From assembly GCA_033977485.1 (NCBI GenBank), contig CM066984.1, positions 32,717,501 through 32,781,500 of the forward strand: DNA of 64,000 bases, read 5' to 3'. The position numbers and the translations under genes were made by a program. Every line of letters starts with the position of its first letter. The first letter of the stretch is position 1. A model generated the notes under the pieces. It saw nothing but the letters and a program-made list of their open reading frames with translations, was not told the origin of the DNA and did not search any database. This document shows positions 10,393 to 21,318 of the stretch, piece after piece. The DNA comes from Hydrangea macrophylla (taxonomy: Eukaryota > Streptophyta > Magnoliopsida > Cornales > Hydrangeaceae).

Positions 10393-12198
10393 GCTGTTAG
10401 TACTGCCCCCTTGTATCTTAGACTTGAAGTCTCTGACCCTTACCTGGGTCGCCAGTTACTTCCTCGCCCAGTTGTAGGAGCCTTAGAGATGTACCATTCA
10501 GGTTTTGACTCGTCTTCCCGGTCGGAAGACGAACAATCACAGTCGGGGACCCCGAACACAAGTTTAGATCCTCCTTCTGTGACCCTATCTGATCAACACA
10601 AGATTCCTGTCCAAGTATCGGGTGATGAGGCTGGTCAGGAGCCCCTAGTAGCCTCCATGTCTGGAGGCTCAGGCGATGAGGTATCAATCTCGAGGAGTCT
10701 TGGCATTTGCTTGTGAGTTTATTTCCACCAGCATTCTCGTCACCAACTTGGAGCAAATTAGGGGTAAGCATGGTATTCCTGGCCATTGCTTCCTGGACTG
10801 CACTCCTTAGAGGGGCTCACATATACCAGTTGCGGTTCGTGACCCTATACGAGGAAGCCTTCATGGCGGGACTCCGTATTCCCCTTCATCCAATTGCTCA
10901 GGACGTTCTGATCTATCTCGGAATCGCTCTCAGGTAGCTTGCCCCGAATGATTAGAGGTTCTTGAAGGGGTCTATCTTCCTCTGGCCCCAAGTCTTTGGG
11001 TACGAACTCGCCCTTCAAGAGTTTCAGTGGACCCATTGGCCGTTCTCATGCATAGGGAGGTTGGATTTTTCTCTCTGGGAGCTCGACAGGGGAAGAAGAT
11101 CATCGTCAATTGCCCGAGCAAAAACAAGGGGTGGAAGAAGAAATTCTTCCAAATATCCATCCCTGGACTCTAGGATGAGGCCCTGGGAATTCAACTGAGG
11201 ACTTCCTGTACGAGGAAGTTGGGGAGTAAGCCCCTGTTCTGTCCGTCTCCTTTCTTATTTTTATTGTGGTTACATAGTTAATTATTTTGTATCCTGTCTT
11301 AGAGTGGGATCGACTGCTTTTGGATGAGTGCCAAGACAGGATCAGGGCCTTGGCAGACCTGCCTACAAACATTGGGAACGTGCTAACCTGGTCGGGAGAT
11401 CGAAAAGTTACCTATGAGCCGGACCAGCCCTTCGAAGCGCCCGTATTCCCCCCAATCATTCCCGGTGAGCTTTTTTCGCTTAGGTCAATTTCTTTACCTT
11501 AGTTATTATTCCATTGCTTTCTCGATCACTTATCACAAAATATTTCCTTTTGCAGAAATGGGCCCAATGAGGGACTCCGAGGCGTTGAGGGCCCCACAAG
11601 CCGCTACTGTCGCTCAAATGGCAGAGAGGAGGAAGAGACCAGCCGCTTAGCCCGCAGGTGGTCAACTGCTCAGGCGGCTAAGGTACATGCCAGTAGTTCA
11701 CTGGGAACTGGGGGAGACGTCGACTTCCCAAGTAGTGGAGGTATAGGGCACCACTCCCACTCCCGGGGAGAATATACCATCCGGGATGCCACTTAGGGAG
11801 TCGGCGAAGTTTCCCGAGAGTGTCAGGTCAGGGCTTCTCCAGAGCTAAGTAGAGATGTATGCCAACATGTCTCCACAGGTTTTTCAGGGATGGCTGTACA
11901 ACCTCTCCTACTTTGTGAGTAATTCTTCCCCATTGCCTTTTTCTTTTGCCTTTTCGTTTACCGCAATAAAGACTAATTAAACACTTTGCTTTTGCAGGTC
12001 GACTATATGGCTGCCGGAACTAAGTCCTTCCTGCCCACTCTGGCTGGAAGGGTCGCCGCTGCTGAGGCTGCGTTATCAAAAGAGAGGGCGGGTTTGGAGG
12101 CTAAGAAAACCACCCTAGCCATTAAGAAGGACAAGGTGACTGGTAGGGAACACTCGATCTTTAAGGGACTTGTACTTACAAAGCTCCCGAGCCGTTGA
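10393..12198 (+). pseudogene. Antisense ORF (aORF) of a Tat-type gypsy element, decayed
   Basis: Plus-strand, opposite to the polyprotein of T. A likely ATG at 10489 opens an acidic, serine-rich N-terminus (MYHSGFDSSSRSEDEQSQSG). At about 10840-10937 the frame gives RFVTLYEEAFMAGLRIPLHP followed by a VLIYLGIA motif. This is typical of proteins annotated as putative gypsy-type transposon / Transposase_28-like in plants. A GWKKKFF block follows in a shifted frame near 11130. Further exons are suggested at 11302-11463 and 11556-11900, and the last part (11998-12198) is an alanine-glutamate-lysine coiled coil. In-frame stops at 10938 and 10956, plus frame changes, make it a pseudogene. Its function in Tat elements is not established. 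Confidence 0.65.
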
Positions 12199-12734
12199 TG
12201 GCTTTGGGGGTTTGTAGGTCCTGTCCGGGATAGTGTAGGGTTGTAATCCAGTTACTGCTCGATCGGTTTGCCCTGGGCATTTTAGGTACTTAGGAATTTT
12301 TTAGGGGTTAATTCCAAGCCCTGTTAGTGCTCGGTGTGATTTCCTGTTTAGTTCAATTCCCCCTGCCCCCCAAGCTTTTGTTAAGGTCAGTGTCTGTGGA
12401 GGAGGTGACCGTAGGGAACTGACCTAGAACATTGGAAGTTCCAGGGTCTTTTTAAGTTTGCTATCATTAGTCACATAGGGGGACTTTCTCCCATCGTAGG
12501 TTATTGGCCTAAGCAAAATCGATGCTTCGGGTGTGATTTTGAGGTCTTTTCGTGCCTTAGGTGTGATCCCGAGGTCTTTTGGTGCCTTGAGTGTGATCCC
12601 GAGGTCTTTTTTGGTGTCATGGAATACTGGTAGGGAACACTTTTTATAAAAGAAAAGCTTTTATTCAAACTAAAAAACTGCTCGGGAAGAGCTACAAAGG
12701 AAATTTAAATCGCTAACCAACACAAATCTATATT
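12199..12734. other. Non-coding spacer between aORF and integrase ends, with 30-bp repeat
   Basis: The 3' ends of two convergent genes meet here. 12531-12620 holds three copies of a 30-bp unit, starting at 12531, 12561 and 12591, around GTGTGATCCCGAGGTCTTTT. No coding motif was found. It is probably 3' untranslated sequence for both directions. Confidence 0.55.
12531..12620. repeat. Tandem repeat, 3 x 30 bp
   Basis: Three direct copies with exact 30-bp spacing. The first copy differs at a few bases (TTTT for CCC). It sits inside element T. Confidence 0.8.
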
Positions 12735-13950
12735 TCACTGAAAGTACTTTCGTAGGTGCTCCATGTTCCATGGGTGTGACAGGTCTGTCCCTCTAGCATT
12801 TGCAACCAGTAGTTTCCCGGACGGTTAACTGGGTAACTTTATATAGGCCTTCCGAGTTTGGTCCCAGTTTTCTGTGACTCAGAATTTTGGTGGACTGATT
12901 GACCGCCTTGAGAACGAGGTCACCCACTTGGAAATTGTGGCATTTTACTTTATTGTTGAAGTACTGCGAGACCCTCTACTTGTATGCTTCTACCTTTAGA
13001 TATGCCCGATCTCTTTTTTCTTCTATTACGTCGAGTTCCCCTCTAAGGGCTTCCTCGTTGCCTTATTCGCTTAAATTCGCCACCTAAAATATTGGTAATC
13101 CAAACTCTGTAGGTACCACTGCCTCAAAACCATAGGTAAGTGAGGATAGTGTTTCTCCTATTGTCGCTCGGGGAGTGGTACAGTAGGCCCACAGAAGTGT
13201 CGATAGTTCATCAGCCTAAAGTCCCTTGGCTTGTTCAAGCCTGGTTTTAATGGACTACAGAATTATCCGGTTTATCACCTCGGCTTGGCCATTGGCTTGA
13301 GGGTGCTTGGGAGAAGAGTAGTGATTTGATATACCATAGCCCAAGTAGAAATGCCTGAATACTGGGGTGTCGAACTACCTGCCATTATCGCTGATTAGGG
13401 GGATGCCGAACATACTAAGGATGTTCTTCTCGATAAAACTCTCCATCTTCTTCTAGGTTATATTTACCAAGGGCTCGTCTTCTATCCACTTAGTAAAGTA
13501 GTCCACTGCAATGACACCAAACCTGACCTACCCCCTTGCCATAGGAAGGGGTCCGACTATGTCAATGCCCCACTGATCAAACGGCCAAGGGCTTAGGATT
13601 GGAGTTTGGAGCTCTGCCGGGCAGTTGATCATATTGGCATACCTTTGACACTTGTCACATAGCTTTACGTAATATTTGGAGTCTCAGACCATGGTGAGAT
13701 AGTAGTAACCTTGTAGTAGGGCCCTCCAGGAAAGTACCCGACCTCCTATGTGGTTTCCACACACCCCTTCGTGGATCTCGTATAAGATTGCTTAGACCTG
13801 GGATGGGTGGATGCATCGGAGGTAGGGCAGGGTAAATCCCCTCTTATAGAGCAGGCCATCAATGAGGTGGTACCTAGTTACCCGGTATTTTACACATTGG
13901 GCTTCGTCCCTCCCGATAGGAAGGCTTTTAGTTGTGAGGAACTGCACGAT
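12735..13950 (-). pseudogene. Gypsy integrase of element T (decayed)
   Basis: Minus-strand translation gives, in order: a zinc-binding remnant LCDKCQRYA near 13650, the core start FDQWGIDIVGPLPMA near 13550-13590, VDYFTKWIE near 13490, GIPLISDNGR near 13370 with the second catalytic aspartate, and a C-terminal NVKCHNFQVGDLVLK-like segment near 12950. It ends with a PWNMEHLRKYF motif at about 12740, typical of Tat-type integrase ends. Several stops interrupt it. The enzyme would insert the cDNA. It lies downstream of RNase H, as in all Ty3/gypsy elements. Confidence 0.78.
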
Positions 13951-14255
13951 AGGGTCCATCTAGATGGACCCTAAATCATCCGGGTCAACGTCCATATCTC
14001 TAAGTTGGACACACTGGGCTCGGGCAGGTATTCCACCTTTATCCCGGGGAGGTCCGACTCGGAAGATGATGCTAGCCGTGCTAAACGGTCGGCCTTTGTG
14101 TTCTCCTCTCTCGAGATCTATTTAATTAAGAAACCATTGAGCTGTTTAGTAATAGACCTTACTAGGGCCAAGTAGGCCACCATGTTTTCTTCCTGTGCCT
14201 CATACTCCTAATTGACTTAGTTGATAACCAGTTGGGAGTCACTGTATCCTTGAAT

Positions 14256-14850
14256 TTATTGTGCGCCCATTGAGGTAGCCAATTGTAACCCGACCAACAA
14301 GGCTTCGTACTCGGCTTCGTTGTTAGAGGCTTGAAACCCAAACCTTAATGCATACTCCAGTTGGATCCCATCGGGCATGGTCAGGATGATCCCTGCCTCG
14401 CAGCCCTGTTTGTTGGAGGATCCGTCCATATAGAGTACCCAAGTCGGGGTGTCATGGAGTAGGCCGAGTAGTAGCTCGGGCGGGAATGCTTCCTCCACTG
14501 GGTCTTCTGGATATGTGAATTCTATGAGGAAGTCTGCCACTACCTGACCCTTGATTGTTGTACGGGGTCGATAGATCACTTCAAATTCTTCCAGTTCCAA
14601 TGCCTACTTCATGAGCCAGTTTCAGGTCATCCAAGGTTCTGGCGAAGTGACTGATTTGTAAGGACCACAATGACATGGGCCTGAAAGTACGTGCGAAGTC
14701 TTTGGGCGGAGATGATTAGTGCGAAGGCAAGCTTCTCGATACGGGAATATCTACTTTCTGCGCCTTCTAGTGCCCGACTCGTATAGTAGACCGGGTATTG
14801 GATCCCGTGCTCTTCCTTGACGAGTGTCGAGCTTACTACTAAGGGTGATA
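14256..14850 (-). pseudogene. Two RNase H domains of element T
   Basis: The first RNase H / connection part at about 14620-14850 translates as YYTSRALEGAESRYSRIEKL and continues with ALIISAQRLRTYF. The second, in an open frame at 14256-14600, carries VLYMDGSSNKQGCEAGIIL and FQASNNEAEYEALLVGL, the aspartate and glutamate blocks of an additional RNase H. A second RNase H after the usual one is known from the Tat lineage of plant gypsy elements. A stop near 14605-14640 separates the two parts, so the copy is non-functional. Confidence 0.78.
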
Positions 14851-14853
14851 CCG

Positions 14854-16016
14854 CTAGGTAAGAAATAATTCCTCCTTTGGTATGGGCTTTGAGAGTAGTG
14901 GAGGTGATGTCAGGTACTTCTTGAGCTCCTGAAACGCCTCTTCACACTCTTCCGACCACTGAAAAGCTTTGTAGAGGATTTTGAAGAATGGCAGGCACCG
15001 ATCGGTTGCTCGGGAGATAAATCTGTTCAACACTATTACCTGCCCGACAAAACTTTGCGCTTCCTTTATTGACCGCATGTTTATGATGGCTTGAATTTTT
15101 TTAGGGTTTGCCTCAATTCCCCACCTGTTGACCAGATGCCCCACGAACTTCCCGGACCAGACTCCAAATGTGCACATACCCGGGTTCAACCTCATCTAAA
15201 ATTTTTTAAGATGTTGAAAGCCCCGACCAAGTGCTCGAGATGGTCGGACTTGTCTTGGCTTTTGACTAGGAGGTCGTCAACATATACCTCCATCATTTTC
15301 CCGATAAGATCTTTGAACAAATGGTTGACTAGGCATTGTAAGTTGCCTAGTCAAAAGTGAATGACCAAAGGGCATTTTTTAGGCCAAAGGGCATCACCTT
15401 GTAGCAATACGTCCCTTGGTTGGTGATGAAAGAAGTCTTCTCTTCGTCCCCAGGATACATGCTGATCTAGTTGTATCCTGAGTAGGCATCCATGAAAGAG
15501 AAAAGTGAATGACCAGCCGTAGAGTCCACAAGGAGGTTTATCCTAGGTAGTGGATAGCAGTCCTTGGGGCAAGCCATGTTCAGATCGGTAAAGTCCACAT
15601 ATATTCTCCACTTTCCGTTGCTCTTCTTGACCAGTACCAAGTTAGCCAACCAGTCGGGATAGTGAACTTCTCAGACCGACCTTGCCTTGAGGAGCTTTTT
15701 AATTTCTTCGTGCACTGCCACTTGTCTTTCAAGAGCTATGCCCTTCCACTTCTGCTTGATTGGACATGACCCGAGGATCTATTCCTGGTATATCTTCATG
15801 GCACCAGGCGAAGACGTCTTGGCTCTCTCTCAGGAACTGGATTAATTTTTCTCTAAGACTTAGTTCCAGGAGAGTGCCAATGTTGATGGACCAGTCGGGG
15901 AACTGGGGGTCCAGTACCACTTGATCTAGTTCCTCCACCAGGTCTACTCCGTCCTTCGCGTTCCTCAGATCCATCTCTGGAACGTTCAACATTTCTACGA
16001 TCGCCTTTCTACACAA
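14854..16016 (-). pseudogene. Gypsy reverse transcriptase of element T (broken)
   Basis: Three segments cover RT. 15729-16016 has REKLIQFLRESQDVFAWCHE and DIPGIDP, the usual entry to Tat/Athila RT. 15467-15649 has KKSNGKWRIYVDFTDLN and CPKDCYPLPRI. 14854-15195 has the thumb region KFVGHLVNRWGIEANPKKI and EEAFQELKKYL. The catalytic YVDDLLVKS is readable at about 15270-15296, in a stretch where the frame is broken. The enzyme copies element RNA to DNA. Stops and shifts between segments show decay. Confidence 0.83.
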
Positions 16017-16034
16017 GTTGCTGACATAATAACT

Positions 16035-16271
16035 CTAAGCGGTTGGTTGATCTCCACGTAAGCTTCCCGGTCCCTGTGGGGTTGGGAACTTGATCACTAG
16101 TCTGTAAGTTGACACCACCGCCTTGGCTCTATTAAGTGTGGGCCTTCTGAGAATAACATTATAAGCAGAGGGTGCTTCCACTACAACAAAATTTATAAGT
16201 ATAGAGACGTGCTGCAGGTAGGTCCCCATGAGAACTGGCAATTCGATCATTCCGAGCAGTTGTGTGTTGGT
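16035..16271 (-). pseudogene. C-terminal half of the protease of T
   Basis: The frame reads LLGMIELPVLMGTYLQ, then YNVILRRPTLNRAKAVVSTY and LVIKFPT, a retropepsin-like C-terminal part followed by the RT entry. The N-terminal half lies beyond element J at 24709-24945. The J insertion point (target CCTTT) lies between the active-site half and this half. Comparing the two sides also shows a one-base frame difference. Confidence 0.75.
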
Positions 16272-16276
16272 CCTTT
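16272..16276. repeat. Target-site duplication of J (left)
   Basis: CCTTT immediately before the 5' LTR of J, repeated at 24704-24708 after the 3' LTR. Confidence 0.95.
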
Positions 16277-17896
16277 TGTTAGGGATATATACTAAAAGCC
16301 ATGCTTTATGTAGTTGATTTATTATTCATTTAATAAAATCAATTAATCCATTTTTTATGAGAATCTGTGTGGGCAATGTTTGTATTATATTATTTATTTA
16401 ATATTATGCATGTGTGTCTCTCATTCTATATAGTAGGTGGTTTGGTGTGTAGAGTTCGGCTTACACACGGAAGATCAGGCCATCAGATATTATAGAATGT
16501 AAGATTTTGGTTTACAGTCTTAGATGGGATTGGACACACCATCGGTAGGACTGCAGCATGGTGTTGTAGTAGGTTTGTCTTGACTACGGGAAACAGTATA
16601 GTTTCAACTCACTATGCTGGTACACTTTGTGTATTAAACGGGACTGACTTGGGGTAATTATCTTTATACTGACTTATAAGATAATTAATACCTCATGGCT
16701 ATTATGAGTGCTTATGCTCTAAATCCTAAGTTAATTTGTAGACACGTACATTTGATATTTACACTTTGATCCATAAAAGGGTGAGATCCTTAAATGGGTC
16801 ATTATCTCATTGGATTGGGTGGCAATATTAATTGTGTGGTGTTTATTAATTAATGATGGAATCCATGTCTCAATTTTGGGATTGATGATATCCCCTTGAG
16901 AAAGCTTATAAGATTTGATTATGTCAAACCCTGCAGGTGGATTTTGTATCCGACATATCAGATAAGTTAAGTAGAGGATCTCAAGGAATTTTAAGAAATT
17001 AATTAAATATGATTGTCAGTAATTATGTTTAATTAATGGATATCTGTAATCTTAACATGGGGAGATAATAAGCATTTAATAACATGGAGCTCGAAATATA
17101 TTTTTGAGATAAGGGTAGGAGTGCAATTATAATTCTTTAGTGGTATGAATTATAATTTATGGAAATAGGAATCTGATTCAGTTCGAATTAGGGTTTCCTA
17201 ATTCCATAAGGAAGCCTATTCCTTATTGACTTCTTATGGTCCCTATCGTAGCCTATATATATGCTGCCTTGGCTCTTCTCTCAGGTGGCATGATTTTATA
17301 TTCTAAGCTTCCCTTGACCTCCTAGCTTTCTTCTAGAAGGGTTTCCACCAAATCCTAGTCTCTGTGAGTATTCAAGAGACATAGGAGTGTAGATCGCTAG
17401 CGTCGGACAACGCTCACTAAAAGAGCTTCGGACTGCTCGATACTGATCGAAAGTTGCTGAATTTTTTACACAACGTTCCTGACGTCGAGACGGAGCTGCT
17501 GTTAAAAATTCAAGTAAATCGGAGATCGTTTGATCCTCCTGACGAACACATCTTTATCGGATCAATGTGATCAGGATTGAATCGTCATAGCAATCAAAGA
17601 GAGTGTTATAACTGGGAATAGAAAATAGAACGTAAAGAGGGAAGAGCAGAAAACTAAAAGGATTTCGAAAGAGCCCACACTCAGTTCGATATTCTGGCAG
17701 CAAAGGAATACGGTAGAAGATCGTGAGCTGTTATCGAGCCCGTGTTCTCGATTCGTCTACTACAGCAATCCAATTTTGTAGTTCAAGGTTACCCTAGTTC
17801 CGCCCTTGTAGGGTTATTATAGATTTCATGAAATTTTTTTGCAGTACCAACTTATACGCACTGTCAACGGATTCTGGGAAAGCAGTTTCCCTAACA
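16277..17896 (+). repeat. 5' LTR of element J
   Basis: 1620 bp. Begins TGTTAGGGATATATAC and ends TTTCCCTAACA. A TATA box CCTATATATATG lies at about 17252-17263. It is almost identical to 23085-24703. Confidence 0.97.
17252..17263 (+). promoter_or_regulatory. TATA box of J 5' LTR
   Basis: CCTATATATATG about 630 bp before the LTR 3' end, the expected promoter of the element RNA. An identical box at about 24060-24071 in the 3' LTR could read out into the flanking T sequence. Confidence 0.65.
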
Positions 17897-17897
17897 G

Positions 17898-17910
17898 TGG
17901 TATCAGAGCA
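17898..17910 (+). other. Primer-binding site of element J
   Basis: TGGTATCAGAGCA, one base after the LTR end. This is the standard plant copia site complementary to initiator tRNA-Met. Confidence 0.9.
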
Positions 17911-19334
17911 ACGTTGATTCTGCGTATAGGTTGGAGGCAACCATGTTGTCCAATAAAACAGATCTTATGCGTGTTTTGATGGATGGATAGAACGTAGAGC
18001 TGTGCTAACCCTTGTTTTGCAGCGTTCTTATTCCACTATTATGGTCACTGATTTTGTGTGATTGGATCCCACGATGGTTTTATCCGTGGTTAATTTTGCT
18101 GTTTTAATATAGCATGTGAACTCCTTTATGGAGGCATAGGATCTATGTGTATTGGATCCCACGCTTGATTGATGTGTGGTTAATTTACTGCAAAGAAATA
18201 GCATGTGAACTCCTTTATGGAGGCATAGGGTTTGTGTAATATATCTCAAGTAAATCCGTGAAGATAGTTTACAAGCAGTTTCAGAAAGCAATCTAGAGGC
18301 AATTTCTGGAGGCTATTTCAGAAAACAGTTCTGGAAGGCAGTTGCGTAGTTGCGATATAGAGTTGATCGGGTTCAATGAAGATTTCTTCACAAGAGTTGC
18401 AGCTTGACCATAATAGTGGGATTCCTATTTTATTGTGGTTTCCTTATTTATGTGTGATTGAATGATTATTATTGTTTCATGTTTAATGAATAGGACAACA
18501 TGGATAATTGTTCCTAGACCTATTTTAGATGTCTAGCTGCATGTTTAATTTATATTAATTTAAATTGATGGACAACTACATGTGTATTTAGAAATAAAAC
18601 TAATTCCATAATTTGAAAACATAAGTACTTATTTTCTAAAATCATGAGAATAGAATGATTTTATTATCTACACATGTGGGTTTCACAAGTAAGGATGAAT
18701 TAATCCTTGTCATTCCATCATTTTTTATTAATTAAATTAAAAGTTTTTCTAAAAAATTATAACCCTCAATTTTTTTTAAATTCTAAGTGGGAGAGGGAAT
18801 TTATCAAGTATAAATCCCATGGTCCCCATCACTGGTTTGTAGATGATATGATTAATTTTGTGTGATGGCTCTAGTGTCATCCTCCCTATCGGACGTAGTT
18901 GATCGTGGAATCATCAGTATAAACTTCTTTAAAAGAATGTTTTGGGTGATTGTTGGTGTGGGTCACCTCTCCATCAGAGGTGTTCCTCACAGAACTCTTG
19001 ACCTAGAATTAAGTGATGGTATACACTTAGCTATAAATAATAATATCCTCTCCATCTGAGTCACTGTTATTATTTATAGGACCAAAGCAAGTCAGTAGTT
19101 TAATTTTATTAGGCAAAGTACATTGCCTGGATAGTAAAATTAAAAGGCAATTGTCTATCTGAACAAATGATGGATAGTATATGGCTTCCCATCGAGTCAT
19201 ACTATTCGCGGTGTATCAGGTTGCTGGCGGATTCCTTTCAAATATGGTAGAGGGAACCAATATTTTCAAATCGAATCCATAGTAATTTTTGCCCAAACGT
19301 AATTATTTATGTTGTGTGATTCTCAGGCTTTTAA
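17911..19334 (+). other. Leader of element J with 90-bp tandem repeat
   Basis: 1.4 kb without a convincing coding region. Two direct copies of a unit starting ATTGGATCCCACG (18061 and 18151) and ending in GAACTCCTTTATGGAGGCAT span about 18061-18243. The open frame at 18862-19059 has no recognisable domain. Long leaders occur in both copia elements of this window. Confidence 0.65.
18061..18243 (+). repeat. Tandem repeat, 2 x 90 bp, in leader of J
   Basis: Copies start at 18061 and 18151. They share ATTGGATCCCACG at the start and TAGCATGTGAACTCC with TTTATGGAGGCATAGG at the end. Their middles diverge. Confidence 0.75.
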
Positions 19335-21011
19335 ATGGGTACTTTCAATCCACTTGCTGTTATACTTAAAGAAAACAAACTTACTGGACCAAACTATATA
19401 GACTGGAAAAGGAATTTGGATATTGTGTTAACTGCTGAAGAGTACAAGTTTGTGCTTACTCAAGTATGTCCTGAGCAACCTGGTGAGGGGGCAACCGCTG
19501 AGGAAACCCAGGCTCACAAGAAATGGGTCAAGGCTGATGAGATGGCGCGGTGTTACATTTTGGCATCCATGTCAAATGTTCTGCAACATCAGCATCAGTC
19601 AATGACCAGTGCCTATGACATGATGGAGAGCCTCCGAGAGATGTTCGGGGATCAAAGTCGTGCTGCTAGGCAGGTTGCTATAAAAGACTTGATGAACACA
19701 ACCATGGCTGAGGGGACGCCTGTAAGGGATCATGTTCTTAAGATGATATCTCTTCTTAATGAACTAGAGATCCTTGGAGCTGAAATTGACGGGGAAACCC
19801 AGGTCGATATCGTACTCCAGTCACTGCTAGAGTCTTTTAAGCAATTCCGCCTCAATTACAACATGAATAAATTTAAATATACCTTGGCGGAGCTGCTTAA
19901 AGAACTTCAGGCAGCTGAGGGTCTCAACAGAAAGTCAGGGAGTGCTCTTGTGTTTGAGAAAGGTTCTACTTCAAAGCCAAAAGGCAAGAAGAAAATGAAA
20001 AAGGCTCAAAAGAAGGCCGCGGGTCCTCCGCCAATCCAAAGGCCAAGAGGACAACCGGGAAAGCCTAAAGGCAAATGTTTTGTTTGCAAGCAGCCAGGAC
20101 ACTGGAAGAAGCAATGTCCAGTTTATCTCGCCAAACAGAACAATCAAGGTAGATCTCATTTACTAGTTGTTGAATCGTGTTTAGCGGTCCGATCTACCGG
20201 TACCTGGTGTGTAGATACGGGAGCCACTGATCATGTATGCAATTCTTTGCAGGGGTTCCAGGGAACCAGGCAGCTCAGTGATGGAGAGATTTATCTATAT
20301 ATGGGAAATGCTACGAGAGTAGCAGCAGTTGCAGTAGGAGATCTACATCTTAATTTTGGTAGAGATAGAATTTTAATATTAAGAAATTGCTTTTATGTAC
20401 CTTCTATTAGAAGGAATTTAGTTTCAATTTCTAGTTTAGTAAAGAATGGATATTCAGTTCATTTTAATAAAGTAGTAGTTATTAAAGAAAATAAACGTTT
20501 TATTTGTTCTGGTCAATTGGTGGATGATCTTTATATTATAAATCCTATCTCTCCTATGCTGCAACTTAATGAATTGAATAACACAAATAGTTTGCCGTTT
20601 AAGAGAAAAGAACCTTCGAGGATGAACCAAACGCATCTTTGGCACTTACGCCTTGGTCATATTAATTTGAAAAGGATTCAAAGACTGGTTCAAAATGGGC
20701 CATTAGGCTCATTGGAAGTGGAGGCACTTCCAGTCTGTAAATCCTGCTTGGAAGGTAAAATGACCAAGAGGCCGTTCTCAGCCAAGGGCTATAGAGCTAA
20801 AGAGCCGTTGGAATTGGTTCACTCTGATTTGTGTGGTCCTATGACTGTCCAAGCAAGAGGGGGATTTGAGTACTTTGTCACTTTCATCGATGATTACTCA
20901 AGGTATGGGTACATTTACTTGATACGGCGTAAGTCTGAATGCTTTGAGAAATTCAAAGACTTCAAGGCTGAAACGGAGAAGCGTCTAAATAAATGTATCA
21001 AGACACTATGA
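19335..21011 (+). CDS. Gag-protease-integrase (N-terminal) of copia element J
   Basis: 558 codons from the ATG at 19335. Gag occupies about residues 1-265: NKLTGPNYIDWKRNLDIVL, GTPVRDHVLKM, a lysine-rich stretch, and a CCHC zinc knuckle CFVCKQPGHWKKQC near residues 248-261. The protease follows, with WCVDTGATDHVCNSLQGF near residue 293 (active-site DTGA). The integrase zinc finger HLWHLRLGHIN...CKSCLEGKMTKRPF and the first part of the DDE core with HSDLCGP and FIDDYSRYGY complete the frame. It ends at a TGA (21009-21011) where the core continues as SDRGGEY. Codon 1 lies 1.44 kb after the primer site. In the live family this would be one Gag-Pol polyprotein. Confidence 0.93.
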   Translation: MGTFNPLAVILKENKLTGPNYIDWKRNLDIVLTAEEYKFVLTQVCPEQPGEGATAEETQAHKKWVKADEMARCYILASMSNVLQHQHQSMTSAYDMMESLREMFGDQSRAARQVAIKDLMNTTMAEGTPVRDHVLKMISLLNELEILGAEIDGETQVDIVLQSLLESFKQFRLNYNMNKFKYTLAELLKELQAAEGLNRKSGSALVFEKGSTSKPKGKKKMKKAQKKAAGPPPIQRPRGQPGKPKGKCFVCKQPGHWKKQCPVYLAKQNNQGRSHLLVVESCLAVRSTGTWCVDTGATDHVCNSLQGFQGTRQLSDGEIYLYMGNATRVAAVAVGDLHLNFGRDRILILRNCFYVPSIRRNLVSISSLVKNGYSVHFNKVVVIKENKRFICSGQLVDDLYIINPISPMLQLNELNNTNSLPFKRKEPSRMNQTHLWHLRLGHINLKRIQRLVQNGPLGSLEVEALPVCKSCLEGKMTKRPFSAKGYRAKEPLELVHSDLCGPMTVQARGGFEYFVTFIDDYSRYGYIYLIRRKSECFEKFKDFKAETEKRLNKCIKTL

Positions 21012-21317
21012 TCTGATCGTGGTGGAGAGTACCTCTTGGGAGAGTTTAGGGAATACTTATTGGAGCAAGGGATTACATCCCAATTGTCTGCACCCCGTAT
21101 GCCTCAGCAGAACGGTGTGGCAGAAAGAAGGAACATGACTCTTATGGACATGGTAAGATCTATGATGAGTTATTCGGATTTATCAATTTCCTTTTGGGGA
21201 CACGCATTAGAGACAGCCGCATACATTCTAAACTTGGTACCATCTAAGTCAGTACCTACTACTCCCACAGAATTGTGGACTGGGCGAAAGCCTAGTCTGC
21301 GGCATGTTCGGATCTAG
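21012..21317 (+). pseudogene. Integrase core (C-terminal part) of copia element J
   Basis: Continues directly after the TGA at 21009 in the same frame with SDRGGEY, the second catalytic aspartate, then MPQQNGVAERRNMTL with the catalytic glutamate and an ALETAAYILNLVPSK block. It stops at a TAG (21316-21318), at a position that is tryptophan in the related element A. Both stops are single-base changes in one continuous frame. They split the polyprotein of an otherwise young element. Confidence 0.88.
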
Positions 21318-21318
21318 G

